The position numbers were made by a program, and so were the translations under genes. The notes under the pieces were generated by a model. That model searched no databases and was not told where the DNA came from. It saw only the letters and a program-made list of their open reading frames with translations. Positions 1 through 7,604 of a stretch of 18,834 nt of DNA are shown here, piece after piece. Location: contig JBBKWQ010000088.1 of assembly GCA_037969115.1 (NCBI GenBank), positions 1 through 18,834 of the forward strand, read 5' to 3'. Numbering within the stretch: position 1 is the first letter of the stretch; every line of letters begins with the position of its first letter. Source of the DNA: JBBKWQ01 sp037969115. GTDB lineage: Bacteria > Actinomycetota > Acidimicrobiia > Acidimicrobiales > Ilumatobacteraceae.

Positions 1-1
1 G

Positions 2-346
2 GCCGGCACCCAGGCGACACCTGCCGCCACCAGCGCAGGCGACGGGCCGCCGGCGAAGAAGGCTGTGGCACGAAAGACATCGGCGAAAAAGGCTGCTGCC
101 AAGAAGACGCCCGCGACGAAAGCCCCGCCGGCGAAGACTGCGACGAAGAAGGCTCCGGTCAAGCAGCCGCCGGCCGGGAAAAAGACGGCGGCAACCACTC
201 AGACCAAGAAGGCGCCGGCCAAGAAGACCGCTGCCAAGAAGGCGCCTGCGCGGCGGTCCCCGGCCAAGAAGACGGGCACCAAGAACGCGGGCGCCAACAA
301 GGCGTCAGCGACGCGTGCGTCGGCCGTGAAGGAATCAGCGAACTGA
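2..346 (+). CDS. Lys/Ala/Pro-rich C-terminal tail of a gene truncated by the window start
   Basis: This reading frame is open from the first bases of the window to a TGA at 344-346, so the true start lies upstream. An internal GTG at 65 could serve as a start, but the same low-complexity composition continues upstream of it (ending GDGPPAKKAV), so a C-terminal tail is more likely. The visible 114 residues consist almost only of Lys, Ala, Pro and Thr, with AKK, PAKK and TKKAP motifs repeated throughout, resembling histone H1 and the basic tails of actinobacterial nucleoid proteins, topoisomerase I and other nucleic-acid enzymes. Such tails bind DNA or RNA without sequence specificity. The stop overlaps the xthA start by one base (TGATG), so the two genes are probably co-transcribed and translationally coupled, which fits a DNA-related role. 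No catalytic domain is visible, so the protein itself cannot be named. Confidence 0.7.
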   Translation, partial: AGTQATPAATSAGDGPPAKKAVARKTSAKKAAAKKTPATKAPPAKTATKKAPVKQPPAGKKTAATTQTKKAPAKKTAAKKAPARRSPAKKTGTKNAGANKASATRASAVKESAN

Positions 347-1119
347 TGAGACTGGTCACCTGGAACGTCAACTCACTTCGAGCGCGCCTCGAGCGCGTCG
401 AGGAATGGATCGCCGAAGTGCAGCCCGACGTCGTGTGTCTCCAGGAGACCAAACTCGCCGACGACGCCTTTCCGGCACTCACGTTCAGCTCGATGGGTTA
501 CGAGTCGGCGCACTTCGGGCAGGGCCAGTGGAACGGCGTCGCCATCTTGTCGCGTGTCGGCATCGACGACGTCGTGAACAATTTCACCGGCGATATCGAG
601 CCCGACCCCGATGCGCGCCTGGTCACGGCGACGTGCGGAGGTGTTCGCGTCACCAGCGTCTACGTGCCCAACGGCCGGTCGCTCGACGACGATCATTACC
701 AGTACAAGCTGAGTTGGCTGGACCGCCTCCGTCGGCATCTCGATGTCGACACCCGGCCCACCGACGCTGTGGTCGTGGCCGGCGATTTCAACATCGCTCC
801 TGACGACCGTGACGTCCACGATCCGGCGAAGCTGGTCGGTGCGACCCATGTGAGCGAACCCGAACGTGCCAGGCTCGCCGAACTTTGCGACTGGGGGCTC
901 GTCGACGTGTTCCGCGAGATCCATCACGATGACCGGATGTTCTCGTGGTGGGACTATCGGGCCGGTGACTTCCACCAGGGCCGCGGTATGCGGATCGATC
1001 TGCTCCTGACGTCGAGGTCCGTCGCAGAACGTGCCGAGTGGTGTGTGGTCGATCGCAACGCGCGCAAGGGCAAACTGCCCAGCGATCACGCTCCCGTCGT
1101 GCTCGACATTCGCGACTGA
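346..1119 (+). CDS. xthA: Exodeoxyribonuclease III (AP endonuclease)
   Basis: This is a 257-residue member of the exonuclease III / AP endonuclease family (EEP fold), close to the usual length of about 260. It cuts DNA 5' to abasic sites and removes 3' blocking groups in base excision repair. The family motifs are present in order: WNVNSLR with Asn7, LQETK with catalytic Glu34, the VYVPNG segment carrying the active-site Tyr, GDFNIAP with Asp147 and Asn149, and SDHAP with Asp247 and His248 close to the C-terminus. The ATG at 346 overlaps the stop of the upstream Lys-rich gene by one base, so coupled translation is likely. The last 34 bases are also the 3' end of the convergent helicase gene. 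Both neighbours look DNA-related, so this is a small repair-associated block. Identification is firm. Confidence 0.95.
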   Translation: MRLVTWNVNSLRARLERVEEWIAEVQPDVVCLQETKLADDAFPALTFSSMGYESAHFGQGQWNGVAILSRVGIDDVVNNFTGDIEPDPDARLVTATCGGVRVTSVYVPNGRSLDDDHYQYKLSWLDRLRRHLDVDTRPTDAVVVAGDFNIAPDDRDVHDPAKLVGATHVSEPERARLAELCDWGLVDVFREIHHDDRMFSWWDYRAGDFHQGRGMRIDLLLTSRSVAERAEWCVVDRNARKGKLPSDHAPVVLDIRD

Positions 1120-3005
1120 TCGGGGGCGCCGACGTCGTCGAGGGCGTCGCGGACGCCGGCGAAGAGTCGCTCTGCTGTGAGCTCGCCGATCCCCGTGAGC
1201 TCAGCCAGTTCGGCCGGCGAACGCGGCGGCGAGTCGACGATGCGCCGCAATGCCGCATCGGTGCACAGCGCTTCGGGCAGGATGCCGGCTTTGCGGGCTG
1301 CGCGTTCTCGCCAGTCGTGGAGGTCGTGGATCGCGTCGCGACGGAGGCGACGGGGGTCAGGCATGGGCGCCATCTCTTCCGGCACTCGTACGAGCGGCGG
1401 CGTGGTGCTGGTGAAGCCATCGAGGAAGGGGCTGAGCTTTCGCCCGTAACCGCCGCGCCGTCGCGCCCAGGTGACGACGAGCCGATCGGTCGCCCGGGTC
1501 AACGCGACATAGAGCAGTCTCGCCTCTTCCGCCCTGTTCGAGCTCGTGCTCGCCGAACGGTGGGGGACCAGGCTGGTCTCCACGCCCGACACGAACACGG
1601 TGTTCCACTCGCGACCCTTGGCGGCGTGGAACGTGAGCAACTCGACGCCCGGGCGTTCGTGGTCGTCGAACGGCCTGGCGGTCGAGACCCACGAACGGAA
1701 ATCGGCGCCATCGCCGATCGGATTCTCGCGAAGGAACTCGAGCACGGCGTGAGCGACCAGGTTGTCGGGGTGGTCGTGCCCCAGCGCAGACTGCTCGGGG
1801 TCGTCGAGGATGTCGTGCGCCCACGCACGGAGACGTCCTGCGGAGTCGAGCCGCCCGGCGGCCGACAACGGTGGGTGCAGTGGCGACGTGGCGCCGGTGA
1901 CGGTCTGGCGGACGGGCACATGGTGCTCTGAGAGCGCCCTCGCCACTGCATCGAGCTGTCGGCGCGTTCGAGCCAGTACGGCGACGCTGCTCGTTCGCAC
2001 GAGCGTGGGATCGAGACGTTTCGCACTGATCGCGATGTGTGCGGCCTCGTCGTCCTCGTCGGTGCAGCTCGACAGCATCACGGTGACGCCGTCGGGCCGG
2101 CCCGAGATCAACGATGCCGGCTCGTCGTGTTTCAGCACGTGTAGCCCGACCTCGACGATTTGCGGACTGCACCTGTGGTTGGTGGGAAGTCGGATCACCT
2201 CGATGCCGGAGAAGTGTGTCTCGACCTCTCGCAGCATGGCAGCGTCCGCTCCGTTGAATCCGTAGACCGCTTGCGACGGGTCACCCACGAGGAACAGGTC
2301 GTCGCGCCCCGCACGCAGGAGATCGATGAGGCGATGCTGGAGCGGGTTGAGGTCCTGCGCCTCGTCGACCAGTAGGTGCCGGAACCTCCAGCGCATGGCC
2401 TCCGCGTACTCCGAATCGCGTGCCAGCGTCTGGCCCACCATGTCGAGCACGTCGTCGAAGTCGATCACGCCACGGCGCTTCTTGGTGAGTGCGTAGTCGG
2501 CCAGCGCCTCCGCGACTCGCGTGGTCGGTACGGAGCTCCGCCGACCCGCAGAACGCACGGCTGCGGCGTACTGATCGGGTCCCAACCCGCGAGCACACGC
2601 CCAGTTGACCTCGCCGATCAGCTCGTCGAGATTGCCGCTCTGTGTCTCGGCGAGGAGGCGCCGACGATCGTTGTTCACCGTCGGTACTCGTCGCCCTCGC
2701 TCGGTCAAGTACTGGCGGTACAGACCAAGCATGACCGAGTGGAACGTGCCCGACGTGACTCGTTCCGTGAGCCCCAGTCGGGGAAGTCGACGCCAGAGTT
2801 CGCCTGCGGCTTCACGAGTGAAGGTGAGCACGAGCGTGTGTCGCGCGTCGGCATCGCCGACGGCGATTCGGTACGCAACCCGGCGCGTCAACACCCGCGT
2901 CTTGCCCGAGCCAGCTCCCGCCACCACCGCGACGAGCGACGACGTCGTCGTCACCGCTGCGCGCTGCTCGGCGTCGAGATCAGCGATCAGGTCGTCGGCG
3001 TCCAC
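1086..3005 (-). CDS. UvrD/PcrA-family SF1A DNA helicase with C-terminal HRDC-like domain
   Basis: This is a 639-residue superfamily 1A 3'-5' DNA helicase. Visible motifs: Q-motif Gln14, Walker A AGAGSGKT (residues about 29-36), motif Ia LTFTREAAGE, TFHS, motif II LLVDEAQDLNP, motif III GDPSQAVYGFNGAD, motif V TFHAAKGREW and motif VI YVALTRATDRL. The last 80 or so residues (DWRERAARKAGI through LTGIGELTAERL) match an HRDC-type nucleic-acid-binding domain. This order resembles mycobacterial UvrD2, but I see no four-cysteine zinc motif, so the UvrD2 name is not assigned. The GTG at 3005 is the furthest possible start because an in-frame TAA lies 12 bases upstream. There is no Shine-Dalgarno, but a TAACGT hexamer sits six bases before the GTG, suggesting a leaderless mRNA. 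Likely role: repair or replication-conflict helicase. The 3' end overlaps xthA antisense by 34 bp. Confidence 0.92.
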   Translation of the reverse strand: MDADDLIADLDAEQRAAVTTTSSLVAVVAGAGSGKTRVLTRRVAYRIAVGDADARHTLVLTFTREAAGELWRRLPRLGLTERVTSGTFHSVMLGLYRQYLTERGRRVPTVNNDRRRLLAETQSGNLDELIGEVNWACARGLGPDQYAAAVRSAGRRSSVPTTRVAEALADYALTKKRRGVIDFDDVLDMVGQTLARDSEYAEAMRWRFRHLLVDEAQDLNPLQHRLIDLLRAGRDDLFLVGDPSQAVYGFNGADAAMLREVETHFSGIEVIRLPTNHRCSPQIVEVGLHVLKHDEPASLISGRPDGVTVMLSSCTDEDDEAAHIAISAKRLDPTLVRTSSVAVLARTRRQLDAVARALSEHHVPVRQTVTGATSPLHPPLSAAGRLDSAGRLRAWAHDILDDPEQSALGHDHPDNLVAHAVLEFLRENPIGDGADFRSWVSTARPFDDHERPGVELLTFHAAKGREWNTVFVSGVETSLVPHRSASTSSNRAEEARLLYVALTRATDRLVVTWARRRGGYGRKLSPFLDGFTSTTPPLVRVPEEMAPMPDPRRLRRDAIHDLHDWRERAARKAGILPEALCTDAALRRIVDSPPRSPAELAELTGIGELTAERLFAGVRDALDDVGAPDQSRMSSTTGA

Positions 3006-3011
3006 ACCCGT

Positions 3012-3017
3012 ACGTTA
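3012..3017 (-). promoter_or_regulatory. Probable -10 element for leaderless helicase transcript
   Basis: On the minus strand TAACGT is followed by six bases and then the GTG start at 3005. A TAnnnT hexamer at this distance places the transcript start at or next to the start codon. No good -35 hexamer is visible. Confidence 0.5.
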
Positions 3018-3026
3018 GGGCGTGCC

Positions 3027-3039
3027 GACGGTGACCGTC
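3027..3039. promoter_or_regulatory. 13-bp perfect palindrome between divergent promoters (candidate operator)
   Basis: GACGGT-G-ACCGTC is a perfect inverted repeat with 6-bp arms and one central base. It lies in the 54-bp gap between the helicase start (minus strand) and the PH-domain gene start (plus strand), between the two proposed -10 elements and about where their -35 regions should be. A dimeric repressor bound here could control both genes. The size and position fit an operator, but no regulator is encoded nearby and a chance palindrome in GC-rich DNA cannot be excluded. Confidence 0.35.
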
Positions 3040-3045
3040 CTCGGG

Positions 3046-3051
3046 TACTGT
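3046..3051 (+). promoter_or_regulatory. Probable -10 element for the PH-domain gene
   Basis: TACTGT fits TAnnnT and is followed by eight bases and then the ATG at 3060. No Shine-Dalgarno precedes that ATG, which fits a leaderless or nearly leaderless mRNA. Confidence 0.5.
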
Positions 3052-3059
3052 CACCCTCT

Positions 3060-3689
3060 ATGCCGTACCCGAAGAAGTTGCTCAACGACTACGAAACCGT
3101 TGCGCTCGACCTGCACCCGCATTGGTGGTTCTTCGCCGGCCCTGCCGTCACCCTGATCGCCTCGATCATCATCGGAATCGTGTCGCTGACCAGGAGCGAC
3201 GGAAATGCCACGTCGGCGATCCAGACGATCGCCCTGGTCATGATCCTGGTGTCAGCGGTGTGGCTCGTCATTCGCTACCTGCGGTGGTCGACGACGAACT
3301 TCGTGATCACCAGCGATCGCATCATCTACCGCAGCGGCGTCATCGGCAAACGCGGCATCGAGATCCCGCTCGAGCGCGTCAACAACGTGTCGCTGAACCA
3401 GACGGTGTTCGAGCGCATCGTCGGTGCCGGCGATCTCTTGATCGAATCCGGCGGCGAGGCGGGTCAGCAGCGATTCACCGACATCCGCCGACCCGGGCGC
3501 GTCCAGAACCTGATTCATGCGCAGATGGAGGTGAACGAGACGCGGCGGTTCGCCAACCGTGACCCCGCAGCAGCGCCCGTACCCGTCGACGTCGCGAGTC
3601 AACTCGAAAAGCTCGAAGGTCTGCTCCAACGCGGCACGCTCACGCAGGAGGAGTTCGACGGGCAGAAGCGCAAACTGCTCAACAGCTGA
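3060..3689 (+). CDS. Membrane protein with bacterial PH-like domain and C-terminal SHOCT domain
   Basis: This 209-residue protein begins MPYPKKLLNDYE. Two hydrophobic helices follow (about residues 22-42 and 52-75), forming a hairpin membrane anchor. Residues about 80-160 read as a bacterial pleckstrin-homology domain (YdbS/YdbT type): TTNFVITSDRIIYRSG, EIPLERVNNVSL and GDLLIESGG are typical of this family. The C-terminus (QLEKLEGLLQRGTLTQEEF to KRKLL) is a SHOCT domain, a short helical oligomerisation module that often ends such proteins. The frame is open far upstream, but the ATG at 3060 is chosen because family homology begins there and TACTGT is placed for a leaderless start. The gene is divergent from the helicase. 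The biochemical role of this family is not established; a membrane-stress or membrane-organising function is possible. Confidence 0.85.
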   Translation: MPYPKKLLNDYETVALDLHPHWWFFAGPAVTLIASIIIGIVSLTRSDGNATSAIQTIALVMILVSAVWLVIRYLRWSTTNFVITSDRIIYRSGVIGKRGIEIPLERVNNVSLNQTVFERIVGAGDLLIESGGEAGQQRFTDIRRPGRVQNLIHAQMEVNETRRFANRDPAAAPVPVDVASQLEKLEGLLQRGTLTQEEFDGQKRKLLNS

Positions 3690-3828
3690 CGTCGAGCGCG
3701 CCCAATCCAGAGTGAGCCGACGCCCCGCCGAGAGCGTCTCCCGCCGGTTCCGCCCACCCAGATCGGCAGCCTGGCCGCTGTCGTACCCTGACCCGTCGAC
3801 CGGCGGGACTTCGTGGCACACTCGGCGG

Positions 3829-4725
3829 ATGGCTCGCGCAACGCTTCCGTCCGACATCGAGATCGAGTACGACACCTTCGGGTCGCCGACCGATCCGACC
3901 GTGCTGATGATCATGGGCTTCTCCGCCCAGATGACGGCGTGGGACACGAGCTTCTGCGAGATGATCGCTGGTCACGGACGCCATGTGGTGCGGTTCGACA
4001 ACCGCGACTGCGGTCTGTCGACCAAGCTCCACGATGCTCAGGTCGACATCATGGCGGTGATGGGCGCAATGTTGTCGGGCGGGCCCCTGCCAGAGGTGCC
4101 GTACACACTCTCCGACATGGCCTCCGATGCAATCGGCCTGCTCGACCACCTCGACGTCGAGCGAGCGCACATCGTCGGTGCGTCCATGGGCGGCATGATC
4201 GTGCAGACGCTGGCGATCGAACACCCGGATCGTCTGCTGAGCGCAGCGTCGCTGATGAGCACGGTCGGCGACCAGGCGTACGGCGCGCCGACACCCGAGG
4301 CGGTGACCACCTTGCTCACACCACCGTCTGCCGACCGGACCGAGTACATCGAACGTTCGCAGAATTTCGCCGTCTGGTCGTCGAAGAAATACTTCGACGT
4401 CGAGCGCACGAAGGAATATGCGGCAGCGTCGTACGACCGGTCGTTCTACCCCGAGGGTGCACCTCGGCAACTCGGCGCCATCGCTGCATCGGGCGATCGG
4501 TCCGTGGCATTGCAGGACGTCACCACGCCGATGCTCGTGATCCACGGACTCGACGACACGCTGATCAGCCCGAGTGGTGGAGAACGCACCGCCGAACTCG
4601 TGCCCGGCGCCCACCTCCTCAAGGTGGCCGACATGGGCCACGACCTGCCCGTGCAACTGTGGCCGCTGTTGACCGGAGCGATTGCGGCCCACCAGTCGAG
4701 CGTCAGCTCTGTTCTGGGTGCCTGA
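3829..4725 (+). CDS. Alpha/beta-fold hydrolase, RdmC-like
   Basis: This 298-residue cytoplasmic alpha/beta hydrolase has a complete triad: Ser119 in the nucleophile elbow GASMGG, Asp242 or Asp243 in HGLDDTLI, and His271 in MGHDLP. The N-terminal MGFSAQMTAW supplies the oxyanion-hole region, and VRFDNRDCGLST is typical of the group annotated as RdmC / aclacinomycin methylesterase-like hydrolases. Substrate cannot be read from sequence; esters or thioesters are plausible. The frame is open upstream, but homology starts at MARATLPSDIEIEYD, so the ATG at 3829 is used. A weak -10-like CACACT lies six bases upstream of it. The stop is only three bases before the racemase start, so the pair is very likely one operon, suggesting a substrate linked to acyl-CoA or lipid metabolism. 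Confidence 0.88.
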   Translation: MARATLPSDIEIEYDTFGSPTDPTVLMIMGFSAQMTAWDTSFCEMIAGHGRHVVRFDNRDCGLSTKLHDAQVDIMAVMGAMLSGGPLPEVPYTLSDMASDAIGLLDHLDVERAHIVGASMGGMIVQTLAIEHPDRLLSAASLMSTVGDQAYGAPTPEAVTTLLTPPSADRTEYIERSQNFAVWSSKKYFDVERTKEYAAASYDRSFYPEGAPRQLGAIAASGDRSVALQDVTTPMLVIHGLDDTLISPSGGERTAELVPGAHLLKVADMGHDLPVQLWPLLTGAIAAHQSSVSSVLGA

Positions 4726-4728
4726 CCG

Positions 4729-5886
4729 GTGGCAGGACCACTGACCGGTCTCCGGATCATCGAGATCGCTGGCATCGGACCCGGTCCCTTCGCCGCGATG
4801 ATGCTCGCCGACATGGGTGCCGAGGTCATTCGCGTCGACCGCCCCGGTGCGGTCCGCACGCCGTTGCCCGACCGTCCGAGTGGCGACCTGTTGCTTCGCA
4901 ACCGGCGTAATGTGGCGCTCGATCTGAAACATCCCGACGGTGTGGCGACGCTGCTCCGACTGGTCGATGACGCGGACGCACTCATCGAAGGGTTCCGGCC
5001 TGGAGTGATGGAGCGGCTCGGAGTCGGACCCGACGTGTGTCTCGAACGTAATCCCGAATTGGTGTTCGGACGGATGACCGGCTGGGGACAGACGGGGCCG
5101 TATGCGCACGCGGCCGGTCACGACATCAACTACATCTCGCTCGGCGGAGCGCTCGCGCACATCGGCCGGGTGGGCGAGGCTCCCGTACCACCGTTGAACC
5201 TCGTCGGCGACTTCGGTGGGGGTGGCATGTTCCTCGCGTTCGGTGTGGTGTGTGGCATCCTCGAGGCGCGACGGAGCGGTGCCGGACAGGTGGTCGACGC
5301 TGCGATGGTCGATGGCACGGCAACGCTGATGACGATGTTCTGGTCGTTCCGGGCGATGGGCATGTTCGACGAGAACCGCCGCGGTGGTTTCATGCTCGAC
5401 ACGGGCGCGCATTTCTACGACGTGTTCGAATGTGCCGATGGTGAGTTCGTGTCGATCGGCGCGATCGAGCCGCAGTTCTATGCCGAGCTGCTGCGGCTCA
5501 CCGGTCTCGAGGGCGACGAGGCGTTCGCAGCCCAGATGGACACCGACAGGTGGCCGGCGTTGAAGGAACGTCTGCGCGGCGTGTTCGCAGCCAAGACTCG
5601 TGCCGAGTGGTGCGAGATCATGGAGCACAGCGACGTGTGTTTCGCCCCCGTGTTGACCATGGGTGAAGCCGCCGGCCACCCGCACAACGTGGAACGCGGC
5701 ACGTTCACCGAGGTCGCGGGAGTTTCTCAGCCGTCACCCGCTCCGCGGTTCAGCCGCACACCGGGAACGCTCGAGCGTGAACCGGCGCACGCCGGTCAGC
5801 ACACGCGCGAGGTGCTCGTCGAGTCGGGTTTCACAGCCGACGAGGTGGACGAGCTCGTTGCAGGTGGCGCGGTTCGCCAGGCATGA
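4729..5886 (+). CDS. mcr: Alpha-methylacyl-CoA racemase (CoA transferase family III)
   Basis: This 385-residue protein belongs to the CaiB/BaiF family III CoA transferases and closely follows the mycobacterial alpha-methylacyl-CoA racemase. That enzyme interconverts the R and S forms of 2-methylacyl-CoA so that branched-chain or sterol side chains can enter beta-oxidation. It opens MAGPLTGLRIIEIAGIGPGP, a hallmark of the racemase branch. The residues matching the acid-base pair of M. tuberculosis MCR are present: His131 in GHDINYI, Asp161 in GDFGGG and Glu247 in GAIEPQFY. Another conserved block is GQVVDAAMVDG. The start is GTG at 4729, three bases after the hydrolase stop, so translation is probably coupled. 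Racemase is much better supported than a true CoA transferase because the whole active-site set is of the racemase type. Expected to act in the cytosol in catabolism of methyl-branched lipids. Confidence 0.93.
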   Translation: MAGPLTGLRIIEIAGIGPGPFAAMMLADMGAEVIRVDRPGAVRTPLPDRPSGDLLLRNRRNVALDLKHPDGVATLLRLVDDADALIEGFRPGVMERLGVGPDVCLERNPELVFGRMTGWGQTGPYAHAAGHDINYISLGGALAHIGRVGEAPVPPLNLVGDFGGGGMFLAFGVVCGILEARRSGAGQVVDAAMVDGTATLMTMFWSFRAMGMFDENRRGGFMLDTGAHFYDVFECADGEFVSIGAIEPQFYAELLRLTGLEGDEAFAAQMDTDRWPALKERLRGVFAAKTRAEWCEIMEHSDVCFAPVLTMGEAAGHPHNVERGTFTEVAGVSQPSPAPRFSRTPGTLEREPAHAGQHTREVLVESGFTADEVDELVAGGAVRQA

Positions 5887-5931
5887 TGTCGAACCGCTCG
5901 CCGAATCGTCGTCGAGCGAAGCCCACGACGT

Positions 5932-5937
5932 AGGAGA
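5932..5937 (+). promoter_or_regulatory. Shine-Dalgarno for PIG-L deacetylase
   Basis: AGGAGA lies ten bases before the ATG at 5948. It decides the start of this gene against longer in-frame upstream possibilities inside the racemase gene. Confidence 0.6.
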
Positions 5938-5947
5938 GTTCTCGCCG

Positions 5948-6775
5948 ATGAGCACCTTGGTGTGTTTCCACGCCCATCCGGACGACGAGGCGATTGCGAC
6001 CGGCGGCTCGATGGCTCGTGCTCACGCCGAAGGTCACCGCGTCGTGCTCGTCGTTGCGACGAACGGTGATCACGGCGAGGTTCCCGACGACCTCGCCGAC
6101 GGAGAGACGCTGGTCGATCGCCGGCGAGCCGAAACGGCAGCGTCCGCGGAGGCGCTCGGTATCGACCGGGTCGTCTACCTCGGCTACGCCGATTCCGGTA
6201 TGACGGGGTGGGAACAGAACGCAGATGCGAACGCGTTCCTCCAGGCGCCCCTCGACGAAGCTGCCGGTCGTCTGGCCGATGTGCTGCGAGAGGAACATGC
6301 CGACGTGGTGACCATCTACGACTGGCACGGCAATTACGGACATCCCGACCACGTCCAGGTACACCGCGTCGGCGTGCGGGCGGCCGGACTGCTCGAGGCT
6401 GACCTGCCCGGATTGCGTGTGATGGAAGCCACGGTGAACCGCGACGCGATGGTCAAGATGATGGTGGCCGCAGCGGAGGCCGGTGAGAGCTTCGGGCCGG
6501 ACGACGACGGTGCCGAGGGGTTCGATCCAGAGGGCGGCATGGACGATGGCAATCCTTTCGGGATGCCCGAGTCCGAACTCACGCTCGAGGTCGACGTGAC
6601 CGACTATGCGAATCTCAAGCGTACGGCGATCGGCTGCCACGCCAGTCAGGTCTCCGACTCCAGCTTCTTCCTCCAGATGCCGGAGCAAGCGTTCGCGGCG
6701 GCTTTCGGCCACGAATGGTTCATCGAGCATGGTGTCGAACCGGGGATGCGTCGCGGCTGGCTCTTCGAGTCGTGA
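5948..6775 (+). CDS. PIG-L / LmbE-family zinc-dependent N-deacetylase (MshB/Mca-like)
   Basis: This 275-residue protein is a PIG-L family deacetylase, a group that removes acyl groups from amino sugars using a zinc ion. The metal and catalytic motif AHPDDEAIATGG (His10, Asp12, Asp13) is at the N-terminus. The second zinc-binding motif GHPDH is at residues 131-135. YLGYADSGM and the C-terminal CHASQ block are typical of actinobacterial members related to MshB and Mca, the mycothiol deacetylase and mycothiol-conjugate amidase. An acidic Gly/Asp-rich stretch (residues about 183-210) precedes the ELTLEVDV strand. The frame is open upstream, but the ATG at 5948 fits because the family motif starts at once and AGGAGA at 5932-5937 is a Shine-Dalgarno ten bases away. 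A 61-base gap separates it from the racemase. The exact substrate is unknown. Confidence 0.88.
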   Translation: MSTLVCFHAHPDDEAIATGGSMARAHAEGHRVVLVVATNGDHGEVPDDLADGETLVDRRRAETAASAEALGIDRVVYLGYADSGMTGWEQNADANAFLQAPLDEAAGRLADVLREEHADVVTIYDWHGNYGHPDHVQVHRVGVRAAGLLEADLPGLRVMEATVNRDAMVKMMVAAAEAGESFGPDDDGAEGFDPEGGMDDGNPFGMPESELTLEVDVTDYANLKRTAIGCHASQVSDSSFFLQMPEQAFAAAFGHEWFIEHGVEPGMRRGWLFES

Positions 6776-6832
6776 CACACCGGGACCGCAACGAGTTCGA
6801 CATCCGTTGAATCGTCCGATGCTCGGGCCAGA

Positions 6833-7597
6833 ATGAGGCCCATGCTTTCAGGTGGGTCCAGATTCACATCGGGGGCCGGTCTCGTCCTGGTCGCGGTGCT
6901 CACGCTCGCGGCCTGTTCGCGTTCAACGGAGATCTCATCCGACACGAGCACCGCCACGACCGAGGGCGGGACCACCACCACGACCACCACCGTTCCGCCG
7001 ACGACGACATCGACCACCACGACGACCTCGACGACCACCACGACCACGACCACCACATCGTCGACCACCACCACGACCACCACGACCTTGCCGCCGTCGG
7101 TTTCGTCACTCGACCTGCGCCCCGACGGCATCGGCACAGCGAACCTCGGCGCCGAGCCCGAAGGGGTCATCAACTACGTCCGATCCATCCTGGGCTCACC
7201 GACTGCAGACACCAACTGGGTCGATCCGTTCACGTTCGCGTCGTGCGACGGCGATGAGGCCCGCCGCGTCGACTGGGGTGTGTTGTCGCTGTTGTTCGCC
7301 GACGCGTCGTCGATCTCCAGAGGCCGACGCCACTTCATCGGCTGGGAGTACGGCAACCTCGGCGTGATCGGCGACGAACCGGCCGGACTTCGGGCAGAGA
7401 ACTCGATCTCACTCGGGTCGACCGTGGTCGACCTGCGGGCTGCGTTCCCCGATGTCTCCGTCAACGAGGGCGAGGAAGGCAGCTTCTTCAATCCCCCGAA
7501 CTTCTACGTGAGTGACAACTTCCGGGGTCTGGTGACCGGGACGTTGGACACCGATGTGGTCACCGTGATGTTCGGCGGTCCGGGCTGCGCAAGCTGA
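6833..7597 (+). CDS. Predicted lipoprotein with long threonine-rich linker
   Basis: This 254-residue protein has a lipoprotein signal peptide: a short polar start, a hydrophobic stretch GLVLVAVLTLAAC and a lipobox ending at Cys28, so it should be lipid-anchored on the outer face of the membrane. Residues about 40-87 form a nearly pure Thr linker with a few Ser and Pro, encoded by ACC/ACG repeats, a likely extended and possibly O-glycosylated spacer. The remaining 165 residues form a soluble domain starting VSSLDLRPDGIGTANLGAEP; two Cys (in FASCDGDE and GGPGCAS near the end) could form a disulphide. I do not recognise this domain. The alternative start ATG at 6842 has a -10-like CAGAAT seven bases upstream and would shorten the protein by three residues; neither start has a good Shine-Dalgarno. 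The next gene starts eight bases after the stop. Confidence 0.82.
   Translation: MRPMLSGGSRFTSGAGLVLVAVLTLAACSRSTEISSDTSTATTEGGTTTTTTTVPPTTTSTTTTTSTTTTTTTTTSSTTTTTTTTLPPSVSSLDLRPDGIGTANLGAEPEGVINYVRSILGSPTADTNWVDPFTFASCDGDEARRVDWGVLSLLFADASSISRGRRHFIGWEYGNLGVIGDEPAGLRAENSISLGSTVVDLRAAFPDVSVNEGEEGSFFNPPNFYVSDNFRGLVTGTLDTDVVTVMFGGPGCAS
6961..7092 (+). repeat. ACC/ACG low-complexity tract encoding the Thr linker
   Basis: The stretch is dominated by ACC, ACG and TCG codons and encodes runs of Thr interrupted by VPP, Ser and a final LPP. It is imperfect triplet low complexity inside the lipoprotein gene, not a tandem repeat with a fixed long unit. Such tracts are prone to length change. Confidence 0.7.
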
Positions 7598-7604
7598 TTC
7601 GCCG

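Noticed and set aside
1602..1614. GAACACGGTGTTC, resembling an actinobacterial LexA box
   Set aside because: The spacer is five bases rather than four and it lies deep inside the helicase coding region, not in a promoter.
2376..3059. Upstream extension of the PH-domain gene frame
   Set aside because: This part is antisense to the helicase and has no PH-family similarity; the real start at 3060 has a -10 element at leaderless distance.
3679..5685. A 668-codon open frame on the minus strand opposite the hydrolase and racemase genes
   Set aside because: It is a mirror frame of real genes in high-GC DNA. The plus-strand frames have complete catalytic motifs, and the minus product is a His/Arg/Glu-rich composition with no family features.
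6519..6528. GGTTCGATCC, resembling a tRNA T-loop
   Set aside because: It lies inside the PIG-L coding frame and no acceptor, D or anticodon stem can be drawn around it.
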